Assembly: GCA_964503475.1 (NCBI GenBank)
Contig: CAZCZU010000006.1
Span: forward strand, 19,378 to 83,377
Length of the DNA stretch: 64,000 nucleotides
Direction of reading: 5' to 3'
Origin: CAZCZU01 sp964503475
Lineage (GTDB): Bacteria > Pseudomonadota > Zetaproteobacteria > Mariprofundales > Mariprofundaceae
Under the pieces are notes generated by a model. It was not told where the DNA came from, did not search any database, and saw only the letters and a program-made list of their open reading frames with translations. The translations under genes and the position numbers were made by a program. Shown here piece after piece: positions 17,899 through 27,976 of the stretch (the stretch's first letter is position 1; each line of letters begins with the position of its first letter).

Positions 17899-18314
17899 AG
17901 ACAAACTTTTCGTTTCACCATGTGGCACTGAGTGTCAGTGACCTCGGGCTTGCGCAGGCGTTCTATCGTCGCTTCGGTTTCCATACGCTGCTGGAGTGGC
18001 AATCGGAGGATGGCGATCTGGCCATTGCCCAGATGAAACTGGGAGAGATGATCCTGGAACTCTTCTGCTTTGCCGCTAACCACGGTCGCATGCCGGCCAC
18101 CGAACCGCTATGGGACAACCTCCAGCAGACCGGGCCGCGCCACTTCGCCCTGCAGGTCGATGATCTGGAAGCAGCCCTGGATGAACTGATCGTCGAAGGG
18201 CTTGCCCCCACCGATGCCACGATCACAGAGGGCAAGACCGGCATCCGTTATCTCTTTATCCGCGATCCGGACGGCAACTTCATCGAGATCGCCGAGGATC
18301 GGCGCTTCACCTGA
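17895..18314 (+). CDS. VOC (glyoxalase/bleomycin-resistance) family protein
   Basis: A 139-residue single-module protein of the vicinal-oxygen-chelate superfamily. It has two beta-alpha-beta-beta-beta units: one begins FHHVALSVSDLGLAQAFYRR, and the second contains HFALQVDDLEAALD and ends RDPDGNFIEIAE. His, His and Glu at the usual metal-ligand positions are visible. The substrate cannot be told from sequence. Overlap with the WrbA-like gene suggests a shared role, perhaps in reactive carbonyl or quinone handling. Confidence 0.82.
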   Translation: MKTNFSFHHVALSVSDLGLAQAFYRRFGFHTLLEWQSEDGDLAIAQMKLGEMILELFCFAANHGRMPATEPLWDNLQQTGPRHFALQVDDLEAALDELIVEGLAPTDATITEGKTGIRYLFIRDPDGNFIEIAEDRRFT

Positions 18315-18341
18315 CCCGTCTCACATCTCACATGCTACGTC

Positions 18342-18929
18342 TTACGCTTCCCGGTTCATGAACTCGACCACCTGCTCATCGCCGTTGACAACGATGCGGC
18401 TCCAGCAGGCATAGGGCATCCCGACCCGGCGTGTCGCGGCAATCGGTGCATCCATCACATGCGCCAGCAGCATACGCAGGCTTCCGGAATGACCGACCAC
18501 CAGCAGATGCCGGCCATCGTAGCGGCTGCACACCTCATCCCACCACTCGCCGATACGCGCCTTCAGCTCCTCCGGGCTCTCACCGTTCGGCGGCCGCTTG
18601 CCGGTCGGATCCTGCCGCCACGGCCCCAGTTGCCCCGGGAATCGCTGTTCGATCTCCGCTTTGGTCAACCCCTCCCAGTCGCCGTAGGCCATCTCGGCGA
18701 TGCGGGACTCGATGATGCATTCGATGCCGGCCTCGGCTGCCCAGTCGCGCGCCGGCCGGGCACAACGACTGCGCGGTGAACTGATGATCAGATCGCAATC
18801 CCTGCGCAACTGCTGCCATACGGCATCCATCACCTGACGCCCTTCCGGCGTAAGCGCCTCCTCCATGGAGCCGCGATATTTGACGCCACCTTCAAGCGCA
18901 CCGTGGCGCAGCAGATCGACTGTGATCAT
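18342..18929 (-). CDS. Histidine phosphatase family protein (CobC/GpmB-like)
   Basis: A 195-residue phosphatase of the phosphoglycerate-mutase superfamily. The catalytic RHG motif is in DLLRHGALEGG, followed by ISSPRSRCARPA, the EMAYGDWEGL loop with the acid/base Glu, and the second catalytic His in VVGHSGSLRM. These features fit alpha-ribazole phosphatase (CobC), but no cobalamin gene is near, so the substrate is uncertain. It is divergent from folE. Confidence 0.85.
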   Translation of the reverse strand: MITVDLLRHGALEGGVKYRGSMEEALTPEGRQVMDAVWQQLRRDCDLIISSPRSRCARPARDWAAEAGIECIIESRIAEMAYGDWEGLTKAEIEQRFPGQLGPWRQDPTGKRPPNGESPEELKARIGEWWDEVCSRYDGRHLLVVGHSGSLRMLLAHVMDAPIAATRRVGMPYACWSRIVVNGDEQVVEFMNREA

Positions 18930-19021
18930 CCTCTTTCTCCTTCAACCCCACGCATCGAGGGTGTTGCCATTTGGCCAAATCGGCTAACCTTTCCTGATCC
19001 GATGTCCAAAGGCAGGCCAAC

Positions 19022-19624
19022 GTGACCAACGAATTCGACCCGAACAATCCGAAAAATGCAGCCGCCATGCAGCATGTGCAGGCGCTGCTGGAATATATCG
19101 GCGAGGACCCGTCCCGCGAAGGGTTGATCGAGACCCCGGCCCGTGTCCTCTCGGCCATGCAGGAGCATTTCGCCGGCTATCGCGAAGACCCGCGCGACCA
19201 TCTCTCCAAGACCTTCGAAGAGGTCGAGGGTTACGATGAGGTGGTACTGGTCTCCGATATCGACATCCACAGCCACTGCGAACATCACATGGTCCCCTTC
19301 GTCGGCAAGGCGCACATCGCCTATATCCCCAACGGCCGTGTTGTCGGCCTCTCGAAGCTGGCCCGGGTCACCGAAGGCTACGCCAAGCGCCTGCAGGTGC
19401 AGGAGAAGCTGACCATGCAGATCGCCAACGCCATCGAGGAGGAGCTTCAGCCGGCCGGTGTTGCGGTCATCATCCAGTGCCAGCACTTCTGCATGTGCCA
19501 CCGCGGCATCCACAAGCCCAACTCCTGGACCACCACCTCCAAGCTGACCGGCGCCTTTTTGAACAACCCCTCTTCACGCACCGAACTGTTCCAGCTGATC
19601 GGCATGAAGAAGAGCTGGGACTAG
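19022..19624 (+). CDS. folE: FolE, GTP cyclohydrolase I
   Basis: FolE converts GTP to dihydroneopterin triphosphate, the entry step to folate. The 200-residue protein starts with GTG. Family motifs are present: GLIETPARVLSAM, the zinc-binding SHCEHHMVPFVGKAHIAYIP, GLSKLARVTEGYAKRLQVQE, and the CMCHRG segment carrying the other zinc cysteine, followed by TSKLTGAF. It converges with the RND operon, with only 9 bases between the stop codons. Confidence 0.96.
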   Translation: MTNEFDPNNPKNAAAMQHVQALLEYIGEDPSREGLIETPARVLSAMQEHFAGYREDPRDHLSKTFEEVEGYDEVVLVSDIDIHSHCEHHMVPFVGKAHIAYIPNGRVVGLSKLARVTEGYAKRLQVQEKLTMQIANAIEEELQPAGVAVIIQCQHFCMCHRGIHKPNSWTTTSKLTGAFLNNPSSRTELFQLIGMKKSWD

Positions 19625-19633
19625 GCGCCCGGC

Positions 19634-22600
19634 TCAACCACCTTCCGCAGCCGCATCCCGTTCCGCCTGCGGCTGTTTGGAGCGATCGAGAGCAATCAGC
19701 ATGTAAACAGCCGGCACCACCAGCAGGGTGAAGATGGTGCCGATCGAGATGCCGGAGGCGATCACCAGCCCCATATCGAAGCGGGAGACCGCTCCCGCGC
19801 CGCTGGAGGTGATCAGCGGCACCACGCCCAGCACCATCGCCGCCGTGGTCATCAGAATCGGACGCAGACGGATGGCAGCCGCCGCCTCGACCGCTTCGCG
19901 TTTGGATTTGCCGGCCAGCTGCAGGTTGTTGGCGAACTCGACAATCAGAATACCGTGCTTACTGATCAGGCCCATCAGGGTCACCAGCCCCACCTGGGTG
20001 TAGATGTTCAGTGTCGCACCACCCACGCCGAGATAGATAAAGGCCAGCGCACCTGCGATCGACATCGGCACCGACACCAGAATGATCAGCGGATCGCGAA
20101 AACTCTCGAACTGGGCCGACAGCGCCAGGAAGATGATGATCAGGGCGAAGGCAAAAGTGACCACGAAACCGCTCGACTCCTGCTCGAACTGGCGCGACTG
20201 CCCGGCATAACCGACCGAATAGCCGCTTGGCAGCGTGCGGTCGGCCAGGCCTTTCAGATAACCCAGCGCCTCGCCCAGCGTCACGCCCGGCATCGGCACC
20301 CCCTGGATGGTGGCAGCATTGAGCTGCTGGAAATGGTTCAGCGACTCCGGCCTGGTCTGGTGGCTCAGATGCACCAGCGTGGCCAGCGGCACCGATGCAC
20401 CGCTGGCCGTACGGATGTAGTAGTGCCTGAGCTGCTCCGGGTTGAGTCGATGGCGCTGCTCCACCTGCGGAATGACCTTGTAGGAGCGGCCGGAGAGACT
20501 GAAATAATTCACATAGCCGCCACCCAGCATCGCGGCGATGGCGTTGCCGACATCCTGCATGGTCAGCCCGAGCAGTGCCGCCTTGTCGCGGTCGATCTCG
20601 ATGGTCGACTGCGGCAGATCGATGCGCAGATCCGAATCAATGAACATGAACCGGCCGCTCTTCTGCGCCTCCTGCAGGAAGGACTGGCTGATGGTATTCA
20701 GCTTACCGAACGGGTCGGTGGTACCGATGACGAACTGCACCGGCAGGCCGCGACTACCGGGCAGCGACGGTGGCTGGAAGGTCACCGTGCGTACCCCGGC
20801 CACCTGGTCGAGCTGCTGTTGTACCCCCGGCTGCAGTTCGCCGGCCGTCTTGTCCCGCTCATCCCATGGCGTAAGCACCATACCGGAGATCAGGCGCCCC
20901 GGCACATCGAGCTGGAAGACGTGATCGGTCTGAGGAAAGCCGGCATAGATCCGATAGATGCGGTCCATATAAGGCTGGCGCTGCTGCAGTGTCGAGTCGG
21001 GCGCCGAAGTCGAGGAAGCGATGATCACTCCCTGATCCTCCTGCGGGGCCAGCTCGTGCTTGGAGCCTGCATAGAAGAACCCGATGCTGAGCAGCACGAT
21101 GACGGCGAAGGTGGCCGTCACCGGTACGTAATCGAGCGAAGCGTGCAGGCTGCGGCTGTAGATACTGCGTACCATCTCGAAGCGGGCATCGATGAAGCGG
21201 ATCAGGCGCGCTTCCCGGCCGGAATCGTCATCGTGATGCGGCTTGAGCAGGCGCGAGCACATCATCGGCGACAGCGTCAGGGCGATGATCGCCGACATCG
21301 CCACCGTACCGACCAGCGTGAAGGCGAACTCGGTGAACAACGCCCCGGTCAGGCCGCCCTGGAATCCGATCGGGATATAGACCGAAATCAGCACCGCCGT
21401 CATGGCCAGGATCGGCGTGGCCAGCTCACGCGCCCCCTGCAGGGCGGCATCCATCGGCTTCATCCCCTCTTCCAGGTGACGATTGACGTTCTCGACCACG
21501 ATGATGGCATCGTCGACCACCAGGCCGATGGCCAGCACGAAGGCGAGCAGCGACAACAGATTGATTGAGAAGCCGAAAATCAGCATCACCGTGAAGGTGC
21601 CAACCAGCGACAAGGGAATGGCAACGATCGGGATCAGCACCGAGCGCGGCGAGCCGAGAAAGACGAAGACCACCAGCACGATAATCACCATCGCCTCGCT
21701 CAGCGTCTTGACCACCTCATGGATGGAGCTGTTCACGAACTTGGTCGAGTCGTAGACGATCTTGCCATGGATACCCTGCGGCAGCTGCTCGGCAATCGAG
21801 GGGAAGACATCGCGCACCCCCTTCACCACATCGAGCAGGTTGGCCGCCGGCGCCACCTTGATACCGATATAGACCGCCTTTTTGCCGTCGAAAGCGACCT
21901 GCGACTGGTAATCATCAGCACCGAGCGTCACCCGCGCCACATCCTTGAGGCGGACAATGGCGCCGCCCTGCTGCTTGACGACCAGGTTCCGGAACTCATC
22001 CACCGAGTGCAGGTTGGTCGCGGCATTGAGGTTAATCCGGATCATCTGTCCCTTGGTGTTGCCGACACCGGAGAGGAAATTGTTCTGCGCCAGCGCGGCA
22101 CTGATATCGGCCCCGGTCAGACCGTAGGCGGCCATCTTCTCCGGATCGAGCCAGGCACGCAGGGCGAAGTGCTTGCTGCCGAGGATCTCGGCCGTCTGCA
22201 CGCCGTCCACCGCCTGCAGCTTCGGCTGCACATTGCGCAGCAGATAGTCGGTGATGGCGTTGGAGGCAAGCACATCGCTGTAGAAGCCGATGTACATCGA
22301 ATCGATCGACTGGCCGATACTGATCGTCATCACCGGTTTCTGCGCCTGCGGCGGCAGCTGGTTGAGTACGGCGCTGATCTGGGCATTCATCTCGGTCAGC
22401 GCCTTGTCGGAGTCGTAGTTGAGTTTCAGCTTGGCGGTGATGGTGCTGGTGCTGTTGGTGCTCATGCTGGTCATGTAGTCGATGCCGTTGACCTGGGCGA
22501 TGGCATTCTCCAGCGGCGTGGTGATGAAGCCGGCCACCAGATCGGGGTCGGCACCGTAATAGGTGGTGCTGACGGTGATCTCGGCGTTCTCGGTGCGCGG

Positions 22601-22711
22601 GAACTGCAGCACCGGCAGGATGCCGAACGAACGCAGCCCCAGCACCAGCAGCAGCAGACTCAACACCGTGGCCAGCACCGGGCGGCGGATGAAAATATCG
22701 GTAAACTTCAT
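19634..22711 (-). CDS. RND efflux transporter, inner-membrane pump
   Basis: A 1025-residue AcrB-like proton-driven pump and the third gene of a three-gene operon. The N-terminus MKFTDIFIRRPVLATVLSLL and the sequence FPRTENAEITVSTTYYGA are typical of the HAE1 multidrug class. The proton-relay aspartates lie in AIGLVVDDAIIVVENV in the fourth membrane helix. The second half shows the duplicated SSGFVVTFAFALIIIFLALSAQ segment. The substrate is not predictable. It overlaps no neighbour and is preceded by the adaptor gene. Confidence 0.95.
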   Translation of the reverse strand: MKFTDIFIRRPVLATVLSLLLLVLGLRSFGILPVLQFPRTENAEITVSTTYYGADPDLVAGFITTPLENAIAQVNGIDYMTSMSTNSTSTITAKLKLNYDSDKALTEMNAQISAVLNQLPPQAQKPVMTISIGQSIDSMYIGFYSDVLASNAITDYLLRNVQPKLQAVDGVQTAEILGSKHFALRAWLDPEKMAAYGLTGADISAALAQNNFLSGVGNTKGQMIRINLNAATNLHSVDEFRNLVVKQQGGAIVRLKDVARVTLGADDYQSQVAFDGKKAVYIGIKVAPAANLLDVVKGVRDVFPSIAEQLPQGIHGKIVYDSTKFVNSSIHEVVKTLSEAMVIIVLVVFVFLGSPRSVLIPIVAIPLSLVGTFTVMLIFGFSINLLSLLAFVLAIGLVVDDAIIVVENVNRHLEEGMKPMDAALQGARELATPILAMTAVLISVYIPIGFQGGLTGALFTEFAFTLVGTVAMSAIIALTLSPMMCSRLLKPHHDDDSGREARLIRFIDARFEMVRSIYSRSLHASLDYVPVTATFAVIVLLSIGFFYAGSKHELAPQEDQGVIIASSTSAPDSTLQQRQPYMDRIYRIYAGFPQTDHVFQLDVPGRLISGMVLTPWDERDKTAGELQPGVQQQLDQVAGVRTVTFQPPSLPGSRGLPVQFVIGTTDPFGKLNTISQSFLQEAQKSGRFMFIDSDLRIDLPQSTIEIDRDKAALLGLTMQDVGNAIAAMLGGGYVNYFSLSGRSYKVIPQVEQRHRLNPEQLRHYYIRTASGASVPLATLVHLSHQTRPESLNHFQQLNAATIQGVPMPGVTLGEALGYLKGLADRTLPSGYSVGYAGQSRQFEQESSGFVVTFAFALIIIFLALSAQFESFRDPLIILVSVPMSIAGALAFIYLGVGGATLNIYTQVGLVTLMGLISKHGILIVEFANNLQLAGKSKREAVEAAAAIRLRPILMTTAAMVLGVVPLITSSGAGAVSRFDMGLVIASGISIGTIFTLLVVPAVYMLIALDRSKQPQAERDAAAEGG

Positions 22712-22720
22712 GACACGTCC

Positions 22721-23851
22721 CTAATCCTCGCTCGGCGTCGGATTGGGATCGTTGGCCGGCTGGATAGCATTGTTCACCTTGATCACCGAGCCGTTGTGCA
22801 GCTTGATCTGGCCGCTGGTCACCACGGTATCGCCCTCGTTCAGCCCCTTGAGGATCGCCACCTGATCGCCACGCCTGTCACCGGTGGTAACGAACACCTG
22901 CTTCGCCACCCGTTTCGGCTCGCCCTTACCATCGCTGCCCGCCGTCTCGACCCGGTAGACGATGGTGCCGAAGGGATGGTAGGTGACCGCCGTCTGCGGC
23001 AGTGTGACATGGCGCTCGGGCTTACCGGTGACCACCTCGACATGGGCGTACATCCCCGGCAGCAGTGCCTTGTCGGGATTGGCCAGCCGGGCGCGCACCT
23101 TGATGTTGCGGGTGGCCGTATCGACCTTGGGATCGATCACCTCGATGGTGCCTTCGAAGCTGCGCTCCGGCCAGGCATCGGTGGTCACCGTCACCGTCTG
23201 ATCGATATGCAGCCGGGCCAGCACTTGTTGCGGCACCAGAAAATCGACATAGATCGGATCGAGTGCCTGCAGCGTCACCAGCACATCGCCGGCCCGCACA
23301 TACTGGCCGAGATCGACGGCTCGCACGCCGACGCGCCCGTCGAACGGGGCGCGAATCCGCTTCTTGTCGACCACGGCCTGCTGCTCGTCCACATTGGCCC
23401 GCGCCTGCTTCAGCTGGGCCCGGTCGGCATCGACCGTCTGCTGGCTGACCGCCTGCACCTTCAGTTGCTCCCGGTCGCGGTCGTAGGTGACCTTCGCCAG
23501 CTCCGCCACGGCCTGCAGCGCATGCAGGCGGGCGATATCGCTGCTGGCATCGATATCGAACAGCGGCGTGCCTGCCCTGATATCGTCACCCTGTTTAAAA
23601 TGGATGCCGGTGACGGTACCCGGCAGTTCGGAGCTGAGATCGGCACCGCGCATGGCGCTGATACTGCCGACCGCCTGCAGGCTCGGCTGCCACTGGTCGA
23701 AGGCCGCCTGCATCGTCGACACCGTCTGCACCGGTGCACCGCGCTTGGCCATCTGCTGGCCCATCATGTAGCCCTGCCAGAACTTGAAGCCGAAGATAGC
23801 GCCGAAAACCAGCGCCACCACGGCAAGCATGATAATCATCCGTTTTGTCAT
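22721..23851 (-). CDS. RND efflux periplasmic adaptor (membrane fusion protein)
   Basis: A MexA/AcrA-like adaptor linking the pump to the outer-membrane channel. I start at MTKRMIIMLAVVALVFGAIF, giving about 376 residues with one N-terminal membrane anchor and no lipobox. The first lipoyl half-motif lies near LPGTVTGIHFKQGDDIRAG and the second near IRAPFDGRVGVRAVDLGQYV; a coiled-coil hairpin sits between them. A beta-barrel and a C-terminal domain follow. It is the second gene of the operon. Confidence 0.93.
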   Translation of the reverse strand: MTKRMIIMLAVVALVFGAIFGFKFWQGYMMGQQMAKRGAPVQTVSTMQAAFDQWQPSLQAVGSISAMRGADLSSELPGTVTGIHFKQGDDIRAGTPLFDIDASSDIARLHALQAVAELAKVTYDRDREQLKVQAVSQQTVDADRAQLKQARANVDEQQAVVDKKRIRAPFDGRVGVRAVDLGQYVRAGDVLVTLQALDPIYVDFLVPQQVLARLHIDQTVTVTTDAWPERSFEGTIEVIDPKVDTATRNIKVRARLANPDKALLPGMYAHVEVVTGKPERHVTLPQTAVTYHPFGTIVYRVETAGSDGKGEPKRVAKQVFVTTGDRRGDQVAILKGLNEGDTVVTSGQIKLHNGSVIKVNNAIQPANDPNPTPSED

Positions 23852-23882
23852 GGCTCTCTTCTCCCCGGCCGGCGAAGCTGCA

Positions 23883-25346
23883 TCACGGTTGCTTCTCCAC
23901 CGCCTTGTCTCGATTCCACCAGCCGCCGCCCAGGGCCTGGAACAGGGCCGCCGTATCGGCATAACGATCGGCCCTCGCCTGCACGAAGGCGATGCGGGCC
24001 TGCTGATAGACGCGCTCGGCATCGAGCCGCGCCAGGTAGCTGATCGCCCCCACCCTGAACTGCCGTTGCGCCAGGTCGCGGCTGCGCTGTGCCGCCTGCC
24101 GGGCCGCATCGCGAGCGGCCAGTGTCTCGGTATCGGACTCCAGCACCCGCAGCACATCGGCCACGTTGCGGAAGGCGGCCAGCACCGTACTGCGGTAGCG
24201 GGCCGCCGCCTCGTCGAAGGCTGCGATGGCCGCCTTGCGCCGGTGCTGAAGCTCGCCGCCACGGAACAGCGGCTGCACCAGCCCCGCCCCCATGTTCCAG
24301 ATCATGCTGTCGGCGGTGAACAGCTGCCCCGGCTGGGTGCCGACGGTGCCGTAGGAGCCGGTCAGGGTCAGTTGCGGCAGCATATTGGCCGTCGCCACAC
24401 CCACCTCGGCGCTGGCCGCATGCAGCCGGGCTTCCGCTGCCCGGATATCGGGGCGCTGGGCGACCAGGCTCGATGGCAGGGAGAGCGGCAACTCCCCCGG
24501 CAACTGCAGCGCCGACAGATCGAAGCGTTCATCCGTATCATCGCTGCCGGCAATGCGGCCGGTCAGTGCCGCCAGCTGGTTACGGATCAGTGCCAGCTGC
24601 TTTTTCAGCTCCGGCAGGGCGGCACGGGTATCGGCCAGGCGTGCTTCACCGGCAAGAAGATCGGAGCGGCTGGCACCGCCCAGCTCCAGCTGCCGTCGCA
24701 GCATCTTCAGCTGCGCCTCGTCGGCGGCAATCATCGCGCGGGTCGCATCGATGCGGGCGCGCAGCGAGGCCTCCTGCAGTGCCGCCGTTACCACATTGGC
24801 AGTGACGGTCAGCCAGGCGGCCTCCAACTGTTCATGGCGCAAATCGGCCTCTGCCTGCAGCAACTCGATCTGCCGACGGGTGCCGCCGAACAGGTCGATA
24901 CCGTAGGAGACATCGACCGAGGCGTTGTAGAGCGTGTAACGGGAACTGCCGTTACCGGGCTGACCGAACTGGGCGAACGAGACCTTCTGGCGCCGGGCAC
25001 CGGCGGCAGCATCGATTTCGGGCAGCAGCCGGCCACCGGCTGCGGCGACATTCTCGCGCGCCTGTCGCAACGACGCCTCGGCGGCCTGCAGATCCGGATT
25101 GTGTTCGATGGCCCGGCGGACCAGGACATTGAGGGCCGGCGAGTGGAACAGCTGCCACCAGCGGGCCGGAATATCGCCCCCCTTCACCCACTGCTGGCTT
25201 TCGCCATCGGCGATCAGGGGCTGCGGCAACCGGCTATCGGTTTTCGGCGCTTTCGGAGGCTGAAAATCGGGGCCGACGGCACAGCCGGCCGGCAACAGTA
25301 TCAGCACTGTCAGCCAGATAATGCCTATGGAACTCCTCACCGGCAT
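23883..25346 (-). CDS. RND efflux outer-membrane channel lipoprotein (NodT/OprM family)
   Basis: A TolC-like trimeric channel subunit of 487 residues and the first gene of the operon. It has a lipoprotein signal with lipobox LPAGC followed by AVGPDFQPP, which is typical of the NodT class. Two OEP domains with long helices follow, with DVSYGIDLFGG in the first and SLVAQRPDIRAAEARL and GLVQPLFRGGEL in the second. Together with the two downstream genes it makes a complete tripartite efflux system. Confidence 0.94.
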   Translation of the reverse strand: MPVRSSIGIIWLTVLILLPAGCAVGPDFQPPKAPKTDSRLPQPLIADGESQQWVKGGDIPARWWQLFHSPALNVLVRRAIEHNPDLQAAEASLRQARENVAAAGGRLLPEIDAAAGARRQKVSFAQFGQPGNGSSRYTLYNASVDVSYGIDLFGGTRRQIELLQAEADLRHEQLEAAWLTVTANVVTAALQEASLRARIDATRAMIAADEAQLKMLRRQLELGGASRSDLLAGEARLADTRAALPELKKQLALIRNQLAALTGRIAGSDDTDERFDLSALQLPGELPLSLPSSLVAQRPDIRAAEARLHAASAEVGVATANMLPQLTLTGSYGTVGTQPGQLFTADSMIWNMGAGLVQPLFRGGELQHRRKAAIAAFDEAAARYRSTVLAAFRNVADVLRVLESDTETLAARDAARQAAQRSRDLAQRQFRVGAISYLARLDAERVYQQARIAFVQARADRYADTAALFQALGGGWWNRDKAVEKQP

Positions 25347-25556
25347 GACACTCCTTCTCCGGTGCGGGGCGAAGGGCCTTGGCCATCACCAGGCGAACCG
25401 GAATGCCCCCAGCAGTATAGACGACTGAAAAAACAAGGAGGTGTCGGCCTGCGGACAGCGCCGGATCACCCTGTCGGAAGCGGGGAACAGCTGCTCCCGC
25501 TCCGGTATTGCTGCCAAAAGCAGTCGAATGAAACGGCTGAAAAGAGAGACGGAGCG
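25347..25556. other. Intergenic gap between the RND operon and ycgN
   Basis: About 210 bases that hold the upstream region of the minus-strand efflux operon. I see no gene, no clear terminator and no regulator-binding dyad. No TetR- or LysR-type regulator gene is adjacent to the operon. Confidence 0.4.
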
Positions 25557-26000
25557 CTATTCGGAAAAGCGGATACGATCCTCGATGGCGTCCATGTCGA
25601 CATCCTTCTCGGAGATCACCTCGTCCCGCATGCTGATCCCTGCCTCGACCACGCTCTCCGAGGAGCCTGAGATGAGCGGATGCCACGCCTCCAGCGGGCT
25701 ACCCTCGTAGCGCAGCCGGTAGGCGCAGGTGCTCGGTAACAGCGGGAACACCGCTTCGTTCTCCAGCGAGATGATCAGGCAGTCGGGCACCTTGGCCTTG
25801 CGGTTGGTGTAATCGCTGCAACGGCAGGTGGCAACATCGAGCAGGCGGCAGGCGACATCGGTGTAGAGGATCTCATCCGTCTCTTCATCCTGAAACTTGT
25901 GCAGACAGCAGCGACCGCATCCGTCGCAGAGTGCCTCCCACTCCGCGTGGGTCAGTTCATTCAGCGGCAACTCCCAGAATTGCTTTCTCAATTCACTCAT
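25557..26000 (-). CDS. YcgN family cysteine-cluster protein (UPF0260)
   Basis: A 147-residue cytoplasmic protein with a cluster CDGCGRCCLHKF near residues 25-36 and further cysteines in CRLLDVATCRCSDY and STCAYR. This is the UPF0260/YkgJ-like zinc- or iron-chelating pattern. The C-terminal YEGSPLEAWHPLISG is typical of the YcgN family. The function is unknown. Its start overlaps the uup stop, so it is co-transcribed behind uup. Confidence 0.88.
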   Translation of the reverse strand: MSELRKQFWELPLNELTHAEWEALCDGCGRCCLHKFQDEETDEILYTDVACRLLDVATCRCSDYTNRKAKVPDCLIISLENEAVFPLLPSTCAYRLRYEGSPLEAWHPLISGSSESVVEAGISMRDEVISEKDVDMDAIEDRIRFSE

Positions 26001-27898
26001 GCTGCCAACTCCGCCTGCTTGGCCTCCAGCGCATCCCAGCGCTCGTAGGCCTCGCTTAACTCTTTCTCCAGCGCATTCAACCGCTGCTGGTCTTTCTGGA
26101 ATGCTTCCGCATCACGGGTGAAGTAGTCCGGATCGCAGAAGCGCTCTTCGATCCCGGCCTTCTCCGCCTCCAGTTTCTCGATCAGCTCCGGCAGTCCGTC
26201 CAGTTCGCGCTGCTCTTTATAGGAGAGCTTGGTCTGCACCTTGGCGGCTTTCGGCTTCTCCACCGGCTTCGCCTTCCCGGTCGGCTGCTCCACCACCTGC
26301 TTCGCCTTCCAGATGGCATAGTCGGACCAGCCGCCCTCGATCGGCACGATCCGGCCCTCGCCCTCGAAGGCGAGCACGCGCGAGACGACACGATCCATGA
26401 AGGCACGATCATGCGACACCAGGATGACGGTGCCATCGTATTTGGCCAGCGCACCCTCGAGCACGGCCAGGGTGCCGATATCGAGATCGTTGGTCGGCTC
26501 ATCGAGTACCAGGAGATTGGCCGGCTCCAGCAGCAGGCGTGCCAGGAGCAGGCGCCCGCGCTCGCCACCGGAGAGGGCCGCCACCGGCGCATTGAGCCGC
26601 TCCTTGTCGAACAGGAAATCCTGCAGGTAGCTGACGATATGGCGCGGCTCGACACCGGCAATATGCACATAGTTGCCGCCCTGCGGCAGCAGCACATCCT
26701 TGATCCGCTTCTTCGGATCGAGCTCGCGCATCTGGGTCAGGAAAGCGGGTTGCAGGCGCACACCATGCCGGATGCGCCCCGCTTCGGGCTGCAGGTCACC
26801 CAGCATGATTTTCAGGATCGTCGTCTTGCCGATGCCGTTGGGGCCGACCAGGCCGATGCGGTCGCCGGCCATGATTTTGGTGTTGAAGTGATCGGCGATT
26901 ACCTTGTCGCCAAACGTATGACCGACATCGACCGCCTCGATCAGCATCTTGCCCAGCTTGATGCCGGAGGCGACGCGCAGTTCGACGTCACCCGAACGCA
27001 GGCGACGCTCGGATCGCTGCCTGCGCAGGTCTTCCAGAGCCCGTACACGCCCTTCGTTGCGGGTACGGCGGGCGGGAATCCCCTGCCGGATCCAGCGCTC
27101 CTCGCCGGCCAGTACGCGGTCAAACTTGCGGTGCTGCCGCTCCTCGATGGCCAGTATCTCAGCCTTCTTCTCCAGATACTCGGCATAGCCGCAATAAAAA
27201 TGCGCCACCTTGCCGCGGTCGAGCTCGACGATCTCCTCGGCCACGGCATCGAGGAAGTAGCGGTCATGGGTAATGAACAGCACCGCGCCCGGGAAACCGG
27301 CCACGAACTCCTCCAGCCATTCGATGGAGGCGATATCGAGATGGTTGGTCGGCTCATCGAGCAGCAACACGTCCGGCTCGGCAACCACGGCACGGGCAAG
27401 CGCCACCCGGCGCTGCCAGCCGCCGGAGAGCTGGCCGACATCGAGGTCGGCATCGAGTCCCAATTTGGAGATCGCCGTCTCGATCCGGGCCGTGTAGCGC
27501 CAGGCATCCATGCGCTCCAGCTCCGACTGCAAGGTATCGAGCCTTTTGAGCGCCGCCTCGCTGGCATCCGCCTGCACGGCCTGCATGGCGGCGTGATACG
27601 CCTCAAGGGCTGCCGCCACCTCGCCCAACCCTTCGGCCACGACATGAAACACCGTCTGGCCCGGTTCGAAACGCGGCTCCTGCGGCAGGTAGGCGATGGA
27701 GGCGCCGCTTCTCAGGGTGGTCTCGCCACTGTCGGCCTCGACGATCCCGGCCATGATCTTGAGCAGGGTCGATTTGCCCTCGCCGTTGCGGCCGATAAGC
27801 CCGATACGCGCTCCCCGGCCGACCGTCAGGCCGACGTCGTCGAGCAGTACCTGCGGGCCGAAGGCCTTGGATAAATGGTTGAGGATCATCAGTGGCAT
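25997..27898 (-). CDS. uup: Uup-type ABC-F ATPase
   Basis: A 633-residue soluble ABC-F protein with two nucleotide-binding domains and no membrane part; family members act on the ribosome. Walker A motifs are GRNGEGKSTLLK and GPNGIGKTTILK. The signature motifs are LSGGWQRRVALA and LSGGERGRLLLA, with LLLDEPTNHLD and LVLDEPTNDLD as Walker B. The C-terminal coiled coil of about 80 residues (LDGLPELIEKLEAEK onward) after a Lys/Pro-rich linker is diagnostic of Uup rather than EttA or YheS. Confidence 0.92.
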   Translation of the reverse strand: MPLMILNHLSKAFGPQVLLDDVGLTVGRGARIGLIGRNGEGKSTLLKIMAGIVEADSGETTLRSGASIAYLPQEPRFEPGQTVFHVVAEGLGEVAAALEAYHAAMQAVQADASEAALKRLDTLQSELERMDAWRYTARIETAISKLGLDADLDVGQLSGGWQRRVALARAVVAEPDVLLLDEPTNHLDIASIEWLEEFVAGFPGAVLFITHDRYFLDAVAEEIVELDRGKVAHFYCGYAEYLEKKAEILAIEERQHRKFDRVLAGEERWIRQGIPARRTRNEGRVRALEDLRRQRSERRLRSGDVELRVASGIKLGKMLIEAVDVGHTFGDKVIADHFNTKIMAGDRIGLVGPNGIGKTTILKIMLGDLQPEAGRIRHGVRLQPAFLTQMRELDPKKRIKDVLLPQGGNYVHIAGVEPRHIVSYLQDFLFDKERLNAPVAALSGGERGRLLLARLLLEPANLLVLDEPTNDLDIGTLAVLEGALAKYDGTVILVSHDRAFMDRVVSRVLAFEGEGRIVPIEGGWSDYAIWKAKQVVEQPTGKAKPVEKPKAAKVQTKLSYKEQRELDGLPELIEKLEAEKAGIEERFCDPDYFTRDAEAFQKDQQRLNALEKELSEAYERWDALEAKQAELAA

Positions 27899-27976
27899 GG
27901 CGGCATCCTACAGATGCCGCACCCTTCCGGCGATGCATCAGCGTAATGGCCCCGCATCGTCTATGCTCCTATCATC

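Noticed and set aside
21719..24043. Open frame of 774 codons on the plus strand
   Set aside because: Antisense to the RND pump and adaptor; low-complexity His/Arg/Gln composition typical of shadow frames.
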